Positions 1-6,701 of a stretch of 15,034 nucleotides of DNA are shown in pieces. The notes beneath the pieces are model-generated. The model had not been told where the DNA came from and did no database searches. It saw only the letters and a program-made list of their open reading frames with translations. The position numbers were made by a program, and so were the translations under genes. Numbering within the stretch: position 1 is the first letter of the stretch; every line of letters begins with the position of its first letter. Source of the stretch: Bacteriovoracaceae bacterium UBA6144 (GTDB lineage: Bacteria > Bdellovibrionota > Bacteriovoracia > Bacteriovoracales > Bacteriovoracaceae); NCBI GenBank assembly GCA_002435705.1, contig DIVA01000002.1, positions 1 through 15,034 on the forward strand, given 5' to 3'.

Positions 1-399
1 CGTGAAGCCATGACAGAAAACAAACTCACAGTCACTGGAAGCTTTCCTCGTGATTATTCAACGCCGGATACCGCTCAGCGCACGAGCGTCGTCGTTGAAA
101 CACGCCTCAAGTGGTTCTCAGCTGGTATCCGCCATCGCATGATGAAGGGTAATTATTATGATCTAGAAGACATCATTTCCTCGAACCTGCTCTATGGAAA
201 TTTATCGAAAGACGATGAGCGCGATGAAACTTCTTTTAACTTCTCTCTGGGGTCCTCGAAAGGACTCTCCTTCTCCGCTTCGTACTCTATCTCAACCGTC
301 AAAGGCATGGAGGAAGACCCCATCCTCTTAAACGATGAGCTCTATCCGGCGAAGACCACCTCTAAGGCCATGGGCGTGAACGTCAGCTACGTCTATTAA
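1..399 (+). CDS. Outer-membrane beta-barrel protein, C-terminal part
   Basis: The frame is open from the first base of the window (R-E-A-M-T-E-N-K), so this is the 3' end of a longer gene. The ATG at 10 has no convincing ribosome binding site and need not be a start. The 132 visible codons show alternating polar and hydrophobic stretches typical of amphipathic transmembrane strands (around TSVVVETRLKWF, TSFNFSLGSS and LSFSASYSIS), separated by charged loops. The protein ends in VNVSYVY, with a terminal aromatic residue, the usual C-terminal signature for BAM-assembled barrels. The substrate or specific family cannot be told from this fragment. The stop codon overlaps that of the convergent trxC gene by four bases. 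The barrel assignment is an inference from strand pattern and C-terminus. Confidence 0.65.
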   Translation, partial: REAMTENKLTVTGSFPRDYSTPDTAQRTSVVVETRLKWFSAGIRHRMMKGNYYDLEDIISSNLLYGNLSKDDERDETSFNFSLGSSKGLSFSASYSISTVKGMEEDPILLNDELYPAKTTSKAMGVNVSYVY

Positions 400-824
400 G
401 AATTGATCCAGCGATTTAAGTTTTGTGCATCCATTGCTCCTGCCTGACGTTTGATCTCTTTACCATTTTGAAAAACAATCGTGCAGGGTATTCCGCGGAT
501 CCCGAGTTGAGCCGAGAGTTCTTGCTCAGTCTCAGTATTAATTTTTATAAACACCGCTTGCTGGTTGGCCGTAGACGCCTTTTCAAACTCCGGGCCATAG
601 CTTCGACAAGGGCCACACCAAGAAGCCCAGAAATCGACCACCACAGGGCGATCAGAGATGCGTTGGATCTTTTGAAAATCCCCCGTGGTGGCGTGGGACA
701 CGAGCCCGTGGAGCTCGAGGGGTTTTTGGCACTTACCACAGACCGCTTCTCCTTGAAGCGCCTTCGTGCTCTGAACCTTATTCAGAGCGTGGCAGTGTGG
801 GCAGGGTGCGTAAGTGTGGGACAT
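396..824 (-). CDS. trxC: Thioredoxin 2 (TrxC), zinc-finger thioredoxin
   Basis: A cytoplasmic disulfide reductase of 142 residues, close to E. coli TrxC (139). The N-terminus holds a zinc-binding knuckle, C8-P-H-C11 and C29-G-K-C32, as in TrxC. The thioredoxin fold follows, with the redox site W69-C-G-P-C73 and the cis-proline loop G-I-R-G-I-P112. The residue after the cis-proline is Cys113, where thioredoxins normally have Thr. A GTG four codons upstream (836) is also in frame. The ATG at 824 is preferred because GGAGG lies five bases before it, and the product then starts MSHTYAPCPHC like TrxC. The family reduces cytoplasmic disulfides and uses thioredoxin reductase. The gene ends tail to tail with the barrel gene. 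Confidence 0.92.
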   Translation of the reverse strand: MSHTYAPCPHCHALNKVQSTKALQGEAVCGKCQKPLELHGLVSHATTGDFQKIQRISDRPVVVDFWASWCGPCRSYGPEFEKASTANQQAVFIKINTETEQELSAQLGIRGIPCTIVFQNGKEIKRQAGAMDAQNLNRWINS

Positions 825-948
825 ATTGACCTCCACTCCTAAGATGGGCTCGCTTTGATGAGTGTCAATATTTTCGACAAATAATTATTACACGCCCTTC
901 AAACCCCACCCTTTTCATATGTCACAATGATGCATCCACGGAGTTTTT

Positions 949-1872
949 ATGAAATATCTTGCGCTCGCCCTACTCAGCCTTCCTCTCTATGCCAACGATG
1001 AATTACTGAGGCAATTAAGCACCTCTGAGCGGGCGGAAGATCTTGCTCACGAGTTCCAAATGATTCCAAGCTCAGCGGGGAGTCAGGCCTTGCGGATCTC
1101 GTTTGAAGATTGCCAGAAAGCCGATGAGCTACGGCGCGAAGTCCCCCTGAATCTGAAAGCTGTTCTTTATTACGGGCAGCTCTGTAGCCAAACCACTTAT
1201 TTCACTGGTGATAAAGTGGTTGGATTTAATTTTCAAAACGAAACAAAAAATGCCATCAACCCTCGCACAGCAGAGCATGGTTCCACACGTTCATACAGTT
1301 TTGAATTCCCTCAGCGCCATATGCATAATGCTCACATCAGCATCACTGAAAATTCAGGTCTCACCAGCCTGATGTCTCATGACCTCTTAGAAACAACCAT
1401 CGTTCTTATTCCAAGAAAAGTTATTCCTTCCATTGAGGTTTTTAATTTTAACGGTGAACAGTTTCGTCGAATTACTCTAAACACCAATGAAACGATTGAT
1501 GTCAAAACTATTTCTGGCGAGATCGTTGACGGGGCTTTCAAGGAACTTCCGATGGACATGACGGCCAGCCGTCATGATCGTAAATTTGTGGGCCTTCAGT
1601 ATCAGGGCAGAGGAATTATGATCAGAGTGGATCGCCGAGCAGGCACACCTGAGCATATCTACACTCAATCTTTTAATCGAAATGAACGCATCAAAGACGC
1701 CACTCTTACTCACCAAGGGAAGACTTGTCATGTGTCTAAAGACCTGATTTGGGAGAATGCAACCAACCCCGACAAGACGGTCTACTTTAAGTATAAAACT
1801 GACCAAGAGTTTCTTGATCGAGTCGTAAACACTCGATGTAACTGGAATTTATCACTCAATGACCTTGAGTAA
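949..1872 (+). CDS. Exported protein of unknown function
   Basis: No family is recognised. The 307-residue product begins with a clear Sec signal peptide: MKY, a Leu/Ala-rich core, and a likely cleavage after LPLYA (residue 15), giving a mature protein that starts NDELLRQL. The mature part has four cysteines (in EDCQ, QLCS, KTCH and TRCN), enough for two disulfides. The centre is rich in beta-type alternation, and there is no membrane segment after the signal. The start is supported by GGAG five bases before the ATG. The next gene begins about 40 bases downstream on the same strand and also encodes an exported protein, so the two may be co-transcribed. Function cannot be assigned; a periplasmic or secreted location is inferred. 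Confidence 0.85.
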   Translation: MKYLALALLSLPLYANDELLRQLSTSERAEDLAHEFQMIPSSAGSQALRISFEDCQKADELRREVPLNLKAVLYYGQLCSQTTYFTGDKVVGFNFQNETKNAINPRTAEHGSTRSYSFEFPQRHMHNAHISITENSGLTSLMSHDLLETTIVLIPRKVIPSIEVFNFNGEQFRRITLNTNETIDVKTISGEIVDGAFKELPMDMTASRHDRKFVGLQYQGRGIMIRVDRRAGTPEHIYTQSFNRNERIKDATLTHQGKTCHVSKDLIWENATNPDKTVYFKYKTDQEFLDRVVNTRCNWNLSLNDLE

Positions 1873-1915
1873 AAAGCTAAGGTTTTAAATCCTCTTATCC
1901 GATACGTTTTGAGTG

Positions 1916-3574
1916 ATGACTCTTCTCTTGGCTGCCCTATTTCTAGGCTCCTCTACTGCCTTATCTCACTCTACCTGTGAGAAATGTGAGCATGTGCGTG
2001 GAGACCCTTCCCATGAGCTAGAGGTCTTTAGTCATGCGGTCACATCTGCCACTGAATCTCTTCCCTGGTACTCGGCCACTCCTCAGCAAACACTGAGGGC
2101 TCCCTGTAAAGGAAGAGTCCCAAGCCCGCAAGACATGCAGGTTTGGATGGAAAACAATCAGTCGCAAGAAAGATTAAATGCGAGCATTCATGGCATTCAA
2201 CTTGAAAATGAGAGCCCTGAAAATATCGAAACATTGCGCCTGCTCTTGAGTGCGAGGGATGAACTCCTCAATCCTGATCCAACGGCTCAACGGAGCTTTA
2301 CGAGTCAGTGCAAAAAAGTTGACTGCGTGGCAAGAGAACTTTTTGGAGAAACAGCTCTGGAGACTCTTTATCTGCAACGCCGGTATGGATTTAATGCCTC
2401 TCATCTGGCCTATACTCGATCGGTGCCATGGAAAAAGACTGAACTTCATTCTGCGATGATTGGTATTCTCGATTTTCCACCAGGCCTCTATCCCCTCTGG
2501 AAGTCGAGACCCTTCACTCGTTTTCTCCCAGGCCAGCTCCCAAGTTCTCAGTACCCCTCAAGCACTGTTGCTGAAGCGAACGTACGTTTCTTTGACAACT
2601 GGGCCAATAGCTCAGAGGGACAGAGGCAGGCGACGAGCATGCATGAAATTGGTCATGCCATCGCGGGAGAAACACGCATTGATTATAGTCCTCAGTGGCT
2701 CAAACTTTCTGGCTGGGAACAAAGACAAACACAAGTGAACGGTCAGGTTAGATACCATGAGTATGCCACCAAACGATCGGCGCTGGTTTCAGGCTATGGA
2801 ACCACGAGCGCGATTGAAGACTTTGCTGAAACAGTGGCCGCCTATCGATATAATGCTGCTTTCTTGAAAGATCGGAGTCCTGAAAAATATGAATTCATCA
2901 AGCACAGCATATTTAACGGTGTTGAGTATTTAAATGAGTCCACTTGCTCCTCAGCTCATAGAACGAGTACCACACTCATTCCGGAAGCCCTCAAGGGACT
3001 CACCAACTGGACCCCCAGCCAAGCAGAGATTGAGGCCCTTTCAAAAAAATGTGTCGGAGATGTTTTCTCCTCAATGGCAGCGAGTGATACAAATCTCATC
3101 ATGCAGCCTGAGGTCAGCGGGTGCTTGAATAAAATTCCTCATCAGCGTGGTGTGGATTTTATGCTGGATAGAGTGGCCCATCAAGCTTGGGGGCCTTTCA
3201 TGGAACCCATGCTGCGAGGAAGTGAATTCCCCATTCCACCCAGTGCCTCTGGCAAAGTCAAAGCAATTGCCAACCACCTCAACGTGCAAACGCGAAATCA
3301 AATGCAATCACTGATGCTGGGGACTTTGCAAAGATACGCTCCGGTTCCCAATTCACAGAGTTGTTCCAAAGAGAATCTCAAAGAGAGTTATCGCGTGATA
3401 GGCCCCATTTACAATGATCCCGAAGGGAGAAAGCCCTACCAGGATAGAGCAAAAATTGCTCACGCTCTCTCTCGCGTCTGTTTATCTATTGCTGCCTCTC
3501 GCAGTCCGGCTCATGCCAACAGGCCCATTTCATCGGCTGAAGTACAAACCAAACTTCGCCAACTCTTCCCTTAA
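1916..3574 (+). CDS. Exported HExxH zinc metallopeptidase, putative
   Basis: The 552-residue product opens with a hydrophobic Sec-type leader (MTLLLAALFLGSSTALS). A possible zinc-peptidase site is M-H243-E-I-G-H247-A, in which two His bind zinc and Glu is the general base. About 55 residues later comes I-E301-D-F-A-E305-T-V-A-A-Y, a helix carrying acidic residues that could give the third ligand, as in gluzincin-type enzymes. The region between (YATKRSALVSGYGTTS) resembles the substrate-cleft segment of several such proteins. I cannot place it in a named peptidase family. The C-terminal 200 residues hold several cysteines (for example STCSS, KKCVG, SGCLN, QSCSK) and are probably extracytoplasmic. 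An in-frame GTG lies one codon upstream at 1913. Neither start has a good ribosome binding site. The gene ends three bases from rlmN, which is convergent. Confidence 0.8.
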   Translation: MTLLLAALFLGSSTALSHSTCEKCEHVRGDPSHELEVFSHAVTSATESLPWYSATPQQTLRAPCKGRVPSPQDMQVWMENNQSQERLNASIHGIQLENESPENIETLRLLLSARDELLNPDPTAQRSFTSQCKKVDCVARELFGETALETLYLQRRYGFNASHLAYTRSVPWKKTELHSAMIGILDFPPGLYPLWKSRPFTRFLPGQLPSSQYPSSTVAEANVRFFDNWANSSEGQRQATSMHEIGHAIAGETRIDYSPQWLKLSGWEQRQTQVNGQVRYHEYATKRSALVSGYGTTSAIEDFAETVAAYRYNAAFLKDRSPEKYEFIKHSIFNGVEYLNESTCSSAHRTSTTLIPEALKGLTNWTPSQAEIEALSKKCVGDVFSSMAASDTNLIMQPEVSGCLNKIPHQRGVDFMLDRVAHQAWGPFMEPMLRGSEFPIPPSASGKVKAIANHLNVQTRNQMQSLMLGTLQRYAPVPNSQSCSKENLKESYRVIGPIYNDPEGRKPYQDRAKIAHALSRVCLSIAASRSPAHANRPISSAEVQTKLRQLFP

Positions 3575-3577
3575 AAT

Positions 3578-4609
3578 TTAGGTTTTAGAATTGAGCTGTC
3601 CACAGGCCGCAAGAATATCATGGCCTTTGGTGTAGCGAACAAGTGAAGGAACTCCGTACTCTTCAAGAATCACTTTGATCTGATCTACCACACTTCGCTC
3701 AGGTCTTTCATAGTGAGCTTCAGGAAACGGATTAAAAGGAATGAGGTTCACGAAGGCCCGCTTCCCTCGCAGAGTCTCTCCTAAGTGACGTGCATCTGCT
3801 TCTGAATCATTAAAGTCTTTTGTCACCAGATACTCGTAAATCACCACGGCTTTAGATTTTTTTGGTAACTCATCAACCAGACTAATAATCTCTTCAAAAG
3901 GATATTTGGCGTTGATTGGAATAAGCTTATTGCGCTTCTCGGTGATGGTAGAGTGAAGAGAGAGCGCGATATTCACATCCGGCATCTCCTCCTTCCAACG
4001 CTTAAGCCCTGGGAGGAAACCAGCCGTAGAGATGGTGATCTTATCAGCCGCGAGAGAGAGACCGTACTGAGAGAGAAAAATCTCAATCGCGCCTTTGACC
4101 GCATCAAAATTATGCAGCGGCTCTCCTTGTCCCATGAAAACGATGGTCGCAATACGATTGTCCGAGGGCCTGTGCTCATTGAGCCATCTTTGAGCTGCAA
4201 GATACTGCCCCACGATTTCAGAAGTCTCAAGATGCCGCTCAAGGCCTTGCAGCCCTGTATGGCAGAAGCTGCACTTCATGGCACAGCCCACTTGCGAAGA
4301 GAGACAGATGCCATATTTTTTGACCGAGGGGATGAGGACCGTTTCAATTTTTTTTCCGTCTAAAAGGCGAAAGAGAAATTTCACCGTGCGATCTTCACTT
4401 TCTTGCACCTGTTCGATCTGGGGAAGCTCAAAGGAGATATGCTCTCTGACAAAGGCCATCGTGGCTTGGGCCAGATCGGTGTCACAGGGATGGGTCTTTT
4501 TCTGCTTATAGTGCCAGTTAAACAACCGAGCAGCACCAACAGGAGGTAGCCCAGCTTGAATCAGCTGTGAGCGCAATCCCTCAAGAGTAAATCCATAAAA
4601 TGAAAGCAT
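3578..4609 (-). CDS. rlmN: RlmN, 23S rRNA (adenine-2503-C2)-methyltransferase
   Basis: A radical-SAM enzyme that methylates C2 of A2503 in 23S rRNA, and in E. coli also A37 of some tRNAs. The 343 residues show the family order: an N-terminal helical domain, then the cluster motif C109-A-M-K-C113-S-F-C116 and the SAM-contact motif F-M-G-Q-G-E-P. The two mechanistic cysteines correspond to C102, seven residues before the first cluster Cys as E. coli C118 is to C125, and C336 in the terminal DILAACGQL segment (E. coli C355). Nothing essential is missing. No Shine-Dalgarno sequence precedes the ATG. A TAGTTT hexamer ends six bases before it, so the mRNA may be leaderless. The thioesterase gene lies 32 bases upstream on the same strand. 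Confidence 0.96.
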   Translation of the reverse strand: MLSFYGFTLEGLRSQLIQAGLPPVGAARLFNWHYKQKKTHPCDTDLAQATMAFVREHISFELPQIEQVQESEDRTVKFLFRLLDGKKIETVLIPSVKKYGICLSSQVGCAMKCSFCHTGLQGLERHLETSEIVGQYLAAQRWLNEHRPSDNRIATIVFMGQGEPLHNFDAVKGAIEIFLSQYGLSLAADKITISTAGFLPGLKRWKEEMPDVNIALSLHSTITEKRNKLIPINAKYPFEEIISLVDELPKKSKAVVIYEYLVTKDFNDSEADARHLGETLRGKRAFVNLIPFNPFPEAHYERPERSVVDQIKVILEEYGVPSLVRYTKGHDILAACGQLNSKT

Positions 4610-4615
4610 GAAGTG

Positions 4616-4645
4616 AAACTAGCACTAAGCGCGATTAGGGGTCAA
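4616..4645 (-). promoter_or_regulatory. Candidate rlmN promoter, possibly leaderless
   Basis: Read on the minus strand, TTGACC (4645-4640) is followed after 18 bases by TAGTTT (4621-4616), which is preceded by TGC, making an extended -10. Six bases then separate the hexamer from the rlmN ATG, so transcription would start at or next to the A of the ATG. The -35 element overlaps the stop codon of the upstream thioesterase gene, so rlmN would have its own promoter inside what looks like an operon. Motif reading only; no transcript data. Confidence 0.45.
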
Positions 4646-5157
4646 AAAAATTCACTCTCTAGCCCAAACCAGCGATCCCCAAGGGTGATGGGTTGAGATT
4701 CTAGGCTCTCGGGAAAGAGACGAAGCACCTCTGAACTCGGCACAGAGCCTCCCTTGCGCCTTACAAAACGCACCTTCACTAAACCCACTGCCATGAGTTC
4801 TCCTGCTACGAAAAACTTTTGGCGGATAAAAAAATACTTCTCATCATGGCCTAAAGGTTCTGTCACAAGATCAAATTTTTTCCAGAGTCCTATGGAGCGC
4901 TTAAAGCGGATCATCTCTCCGGCCACCACCGTGTACATTCCTTGTTTGATCACCCGATCGTATAGTCCATTGCGAAAGATCATGTCCCAGCGACCAAAAT
5001 CCATGTAGGAAAAGTACATCCCATTGTTCACATGCCAAAGGACATCAATGTCCGTGGGCCACACCCGCATGGATATCTTATGAACCTCTCCTGGCACCCG
5101 CGCTTTGAGAAAAGGTTTGGTCAAAAAACCCCACAGGGTTCGTAGAAGCATGTGCAT
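4642..5157 (-). CDS. Hotdog-fold acyl-CoA thioesterase (THEM6/4HBT_2-like)
   Basis: A 171-residue single-domain hotdog protein. The diagnostic stretch is W33-P-T-D36-I-D38-V-L-W-H42-V-N44-N45-G-M-Y, the D-x-D...H-x-N-N...Y pattern of 4-hydroxybenzoyl-CoA-thioesterase-like proteins, and the overall layout resembles THEM6-type members. A further family-like strand runs through FVAGELMAVGLVKVRFV. The expected reaction is hydrolysis of an acyl-CoA thioester, but the substrate cannot be read from the sequence. Three starts are possible: TTG 5163, ATG 5157 and ATG 5151. ATG 5157 is preferred because AGGA lies seven bases before it. The gene reads away from azlC and toward rlmN, with a 32-base gap to rlmN. 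No functional link to rlmN is evident. Confidence 0.83.
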   Translation of the reverse strand: MHMLLRTLWGFLTKPFLKARVPGEVHKISMRVWPTDIDVLWHVNNGMYFSYMDFGRWDMIFRNGLYDRVIKQGMYTVVAGEMIRFKRSIGLWKKFDLVTEPLGHDEKYFFIRQKFFVAGELMAVGLVKVRFVRRKGGSVPSSEVLRLFPESLESQPITLGDRWFGLESEFF

Positions 5158-5221
5158 AGACAATTCCTAGCTCTTAAAGAATAATTTCATACTAACCAAG
5201 ATCCCTAAAGATGACTACCTG

Positions 5222-5902
5222 ATGAACCATCTCAAACGCGGTTTTCTCTCTATTCTTCCCATCGTCTCGGGCATTTTGCCTTTTGGCGCTGTCATGGGTG
5301 CGACTTTCTCCGATGCTCAGCTTCCCTTCTGGCAGGCACTCTTTATGAATGTCACTCTCTACTCAGGAGCGGCACAACTTGCGACGATTGAATTAATGAA
5401 ACTTAAAACGGCCGTATTCGTCGTCGTGGGAACTGGGCTGATTATCAATATTCGTTTTCTGCTCTACTCCGCGGCGCTGGCGCCCTACATGCAAAAAGCC
5501 CCCTTATGGCTGAGGATCTTTTCTTCATTTACTTTAACCGATCAAAGTTATGCGGCGATGAGCGCACATGCTGATTCTTTTGAAACAAATGAAGATGCCA
5601 TGCGCTTCTATCTTGGGTCCGCTTTAGGGATGCTCTTCTTCTGGCACACATCCACCCTCATCGGATTTGTATTTGGTAATATTGCTCCCGCAAGCTTAAA
5701 TCTTGATTATGCCGTCCCACTTAGTTTTGTGGCCCTCATGATCCCAAGTCTCAAAACGAATAATCATAAGATCGTGGCCCTTGTGAGTTCTCTTCTTTCA
5801 CTTATTCTCTATCCCATGCCCTTACGCACGGGACTCATCACCACCGCTCTCCTGTCCATCGGGGTGGCTTGGTTTTTGATTGGTCGAAGGAAGAAAGTGT
5901 GA
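5222..5902 (+). CDS. azlC: AzlC-family branched-chain amino-acid exporter, large subunit
   Basis: The large membrane subunit of an AzlCD/YgaZH-type exporter, known for branched-chain amino acids or analogues in Bacillus and E. coli. The 226-residue product has about six hydrophobic segments and the family features near the N-terminus: GILPFGAVMGATFSDAQLP, then MNVTLYSGAAQLATIEL, and later IINIRFLLYSAALAPYM and FTLTDQSYAAM. It is slightly shorter than YgaZ (about 245). There is no good ribosome binding site before the ATG, but the start matches where AzlC proteins normally begin. The stop overlaps the azlD start in GTGA, so the two subunits are translationally coupled. Confidence 0.92.
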   Translation: MNHLKRGFLSILPIVSGILPFGAVMGATFSDAQLPFWQALFMNVTLYSGAAQLATIELMKLKTAVFVVVGTGLIINIRFLLYSAALAPYMQKAPLWLRIFSSFTLTDQSYAAMSAHADSFETNEDAMRFYLGSALGMLFFWHTSTLIGFVFGNIAPASLNLDYAVPLSFVALMIPSLKTNNHKIVALVSSLLSLILYPMPLRTGLITTALLSIGVAWFLIGRRKKV

Positions 5903-6228
5903 TTGAGCAAAATTATTTTCTCACCAATACGATACTCATGATCATAGGAACAGTCTGCATCAGAGGTTCGTTTATTGCCTTTGCCAGTCGGTTAAAAATT
6001 ACCCCACTGACTCGCGAGCTTTTTACTTTTATTCCAGCCGCCATTCTTCCGGCGATTTTTATCCCTGCGACTTTTTTCCATCAGGGGCAACTCGAAATGC
6101 TCGCAGGCAAAGAAAGATTTGTGGTGCTATTACTCTGCTTAGGGGCAACCTACTTCGTGCGGAACACACTTTTTTGTGTGGGACTGGGCCTGAGCCTACT
6201 CTACGCCCTTCACGCGTTGGCCTCTTAG
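5899..6228 (+). CDS. azlD: AzlD-family branched-chain amino-acid exporter, small subunit
   Basis: The small membrane partner of AzlC, 109 residues and near the usual length of the family. It has four hydrophobic segments: LMIIGTVCIRGSFIAF, LFTFIPAAILPAIFIPA, FVVLLLCLGATYFV and LFCVGLGLSLLYAL. The segment TPLTRELFTFIPAAILPAIF is the most family-like part. In-frame codons extend upstream to a TTG at 5869, but GTG 5899 is chosen: an AAGGAAG site lies just before it and it gives the classic four-base overlap with the azlC stop. The last 33 bases also encode the C-terminus of the convergent membrane-protein gene. Confidence 0.9.
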   Translation: MIEQNYFLTNTILMIIGTVCIRGSFIAFASRLKITPLTRELFTFIPAAILPAIFIPATFFHQGQLEMLAGKERFVVLLLCLGATYFVRNTLFCVGLGLSLLYALHALAS

Positions 6229-6657
6229 GTAAAAAGCTTTTGCGTCTTTAGCATCAATCTCTTCCTGCCCGGGGATGAGTTCAAAACTTTGCGGATCGAT
6301 CTCTTTGATCGGCTGACCAGCATAAAGCACAACTTCTGAAACTTTTGTGTAACCAAAGGGATCTACTCCCTTCCACACCATGTAAGAGAAATTAAATACA
6401 CCCACCCCGAAGAAACCCACGAGACTAAAAGCAATCAGAGTAGGGCCAAAGAGATAGGGGTGAAACCCAAAAAAGGACCAGCGCTTAACCATGAATACGA
6501 TGGCAATCAAGATAGGAAAAAGGAAGACAGCCGAAACAGAGTTGGCAAGGAAGAGGTAGTCAGAAGGTTCTGGATTAGCAAACATCATCGGTGCTGTCAT
6601 GGCCGCGACGAACCAAACTCCAATGAGGATCAGGGTGATGATATTAATTTTTAGCAT
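6196..6657 (-). CDS. Small membrane protein with DKNYY-like tail
   Basis: No named function. The 153-residue product has three predicted transmembrane helices (about residues 5-27, 34-57 and 68-93). A soluble C-terminal tail follows, reading VVLYAGQPIKEIDPQSFELI, then DAKDAKAFYLRGQRVKGVE. This YxGxxIxxxDPxSFExI / DAKxxYxxGxxV pattern looks like the short DKNYY repeats found in poorly characterised bacterial proteins; that match is by eye. The start is supported by AAGGGA about six bases before the ATG. The terminal 11 codons overlap the azlD 3' end on the other strand. The start is only 44 bases from the divergent alkC start, and the control elements of the two genes must interleave. Confidence 0.75.
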   Translation of the reverse strand: MLKINIITLILIGVWFVAAMTAPMMFANPEPSDYLFLANSVSAVFLFPILIAIVFMVKRWSFFGFHPYLFGPTLIAFSLVGFFGVGVFNFSYMVWKGVDPFGYTKVSEVVLYAGQPIKEIDPQSFELIPGQEEIDAKDAKAFYLRGQRVKGVE

Positions 6658-6666
6658 GTGTGTCCC

Positions 6667-6695
6667 TTGCAGATAATCAGCCTTTATCGTACTTT
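6667..6695 (+). promoter_or_regulatory. Candidate alkC promoter, possibly leaderless
   Basis: TTGCAG (6667-6672), a 17-base spacer, then TACTTT (6690-6695), which ends six bases before the alkC ATG at 6702. With the usual seven-base distance from -10 to start, transcription would begin at the ATG itself. No Shine-Dalgarno sequence is present between the two. The elements keep only the most conserved positions (TTG of the -35; T, A and final T of the -10), so this is tentative. The -35 overlaps the ribosome binding site of the divergent membrane-protein gene. Confidence 0.35.
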
Positions 6696-6701
6696 AGTTT
6701 T

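Noticed and set aside
390..420. Short ACGT/ACGT stem at the barrel/trxC junction as a bidirectional terminator
   Set aside because: Only four base pairs and no T run on either side.
423..842. Long open frame on the plus strand across trxC
   Set aside because: It is the antisense shadow of trxC, has no family features, and the minus-strand gene is unambiguous.
863..879. TTGACA on the minus strand (868-863) and an imperfect TGTC...GACA dyad between trxC and the next gene
   Set aside because: A -10 at normal spacing would fall at 845-840 (ATCTTA, a poor match) and start transcription inside the trxC ribosome binding site. The dyad has only four-base arms.
6660..6701. GTG start at 6660 for alkC
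   Set aside because: It adds 14 residues not found in AlkC proteins and overlaps the control region of the divergent gene. ATG 6702 gives the normal N-terminus.
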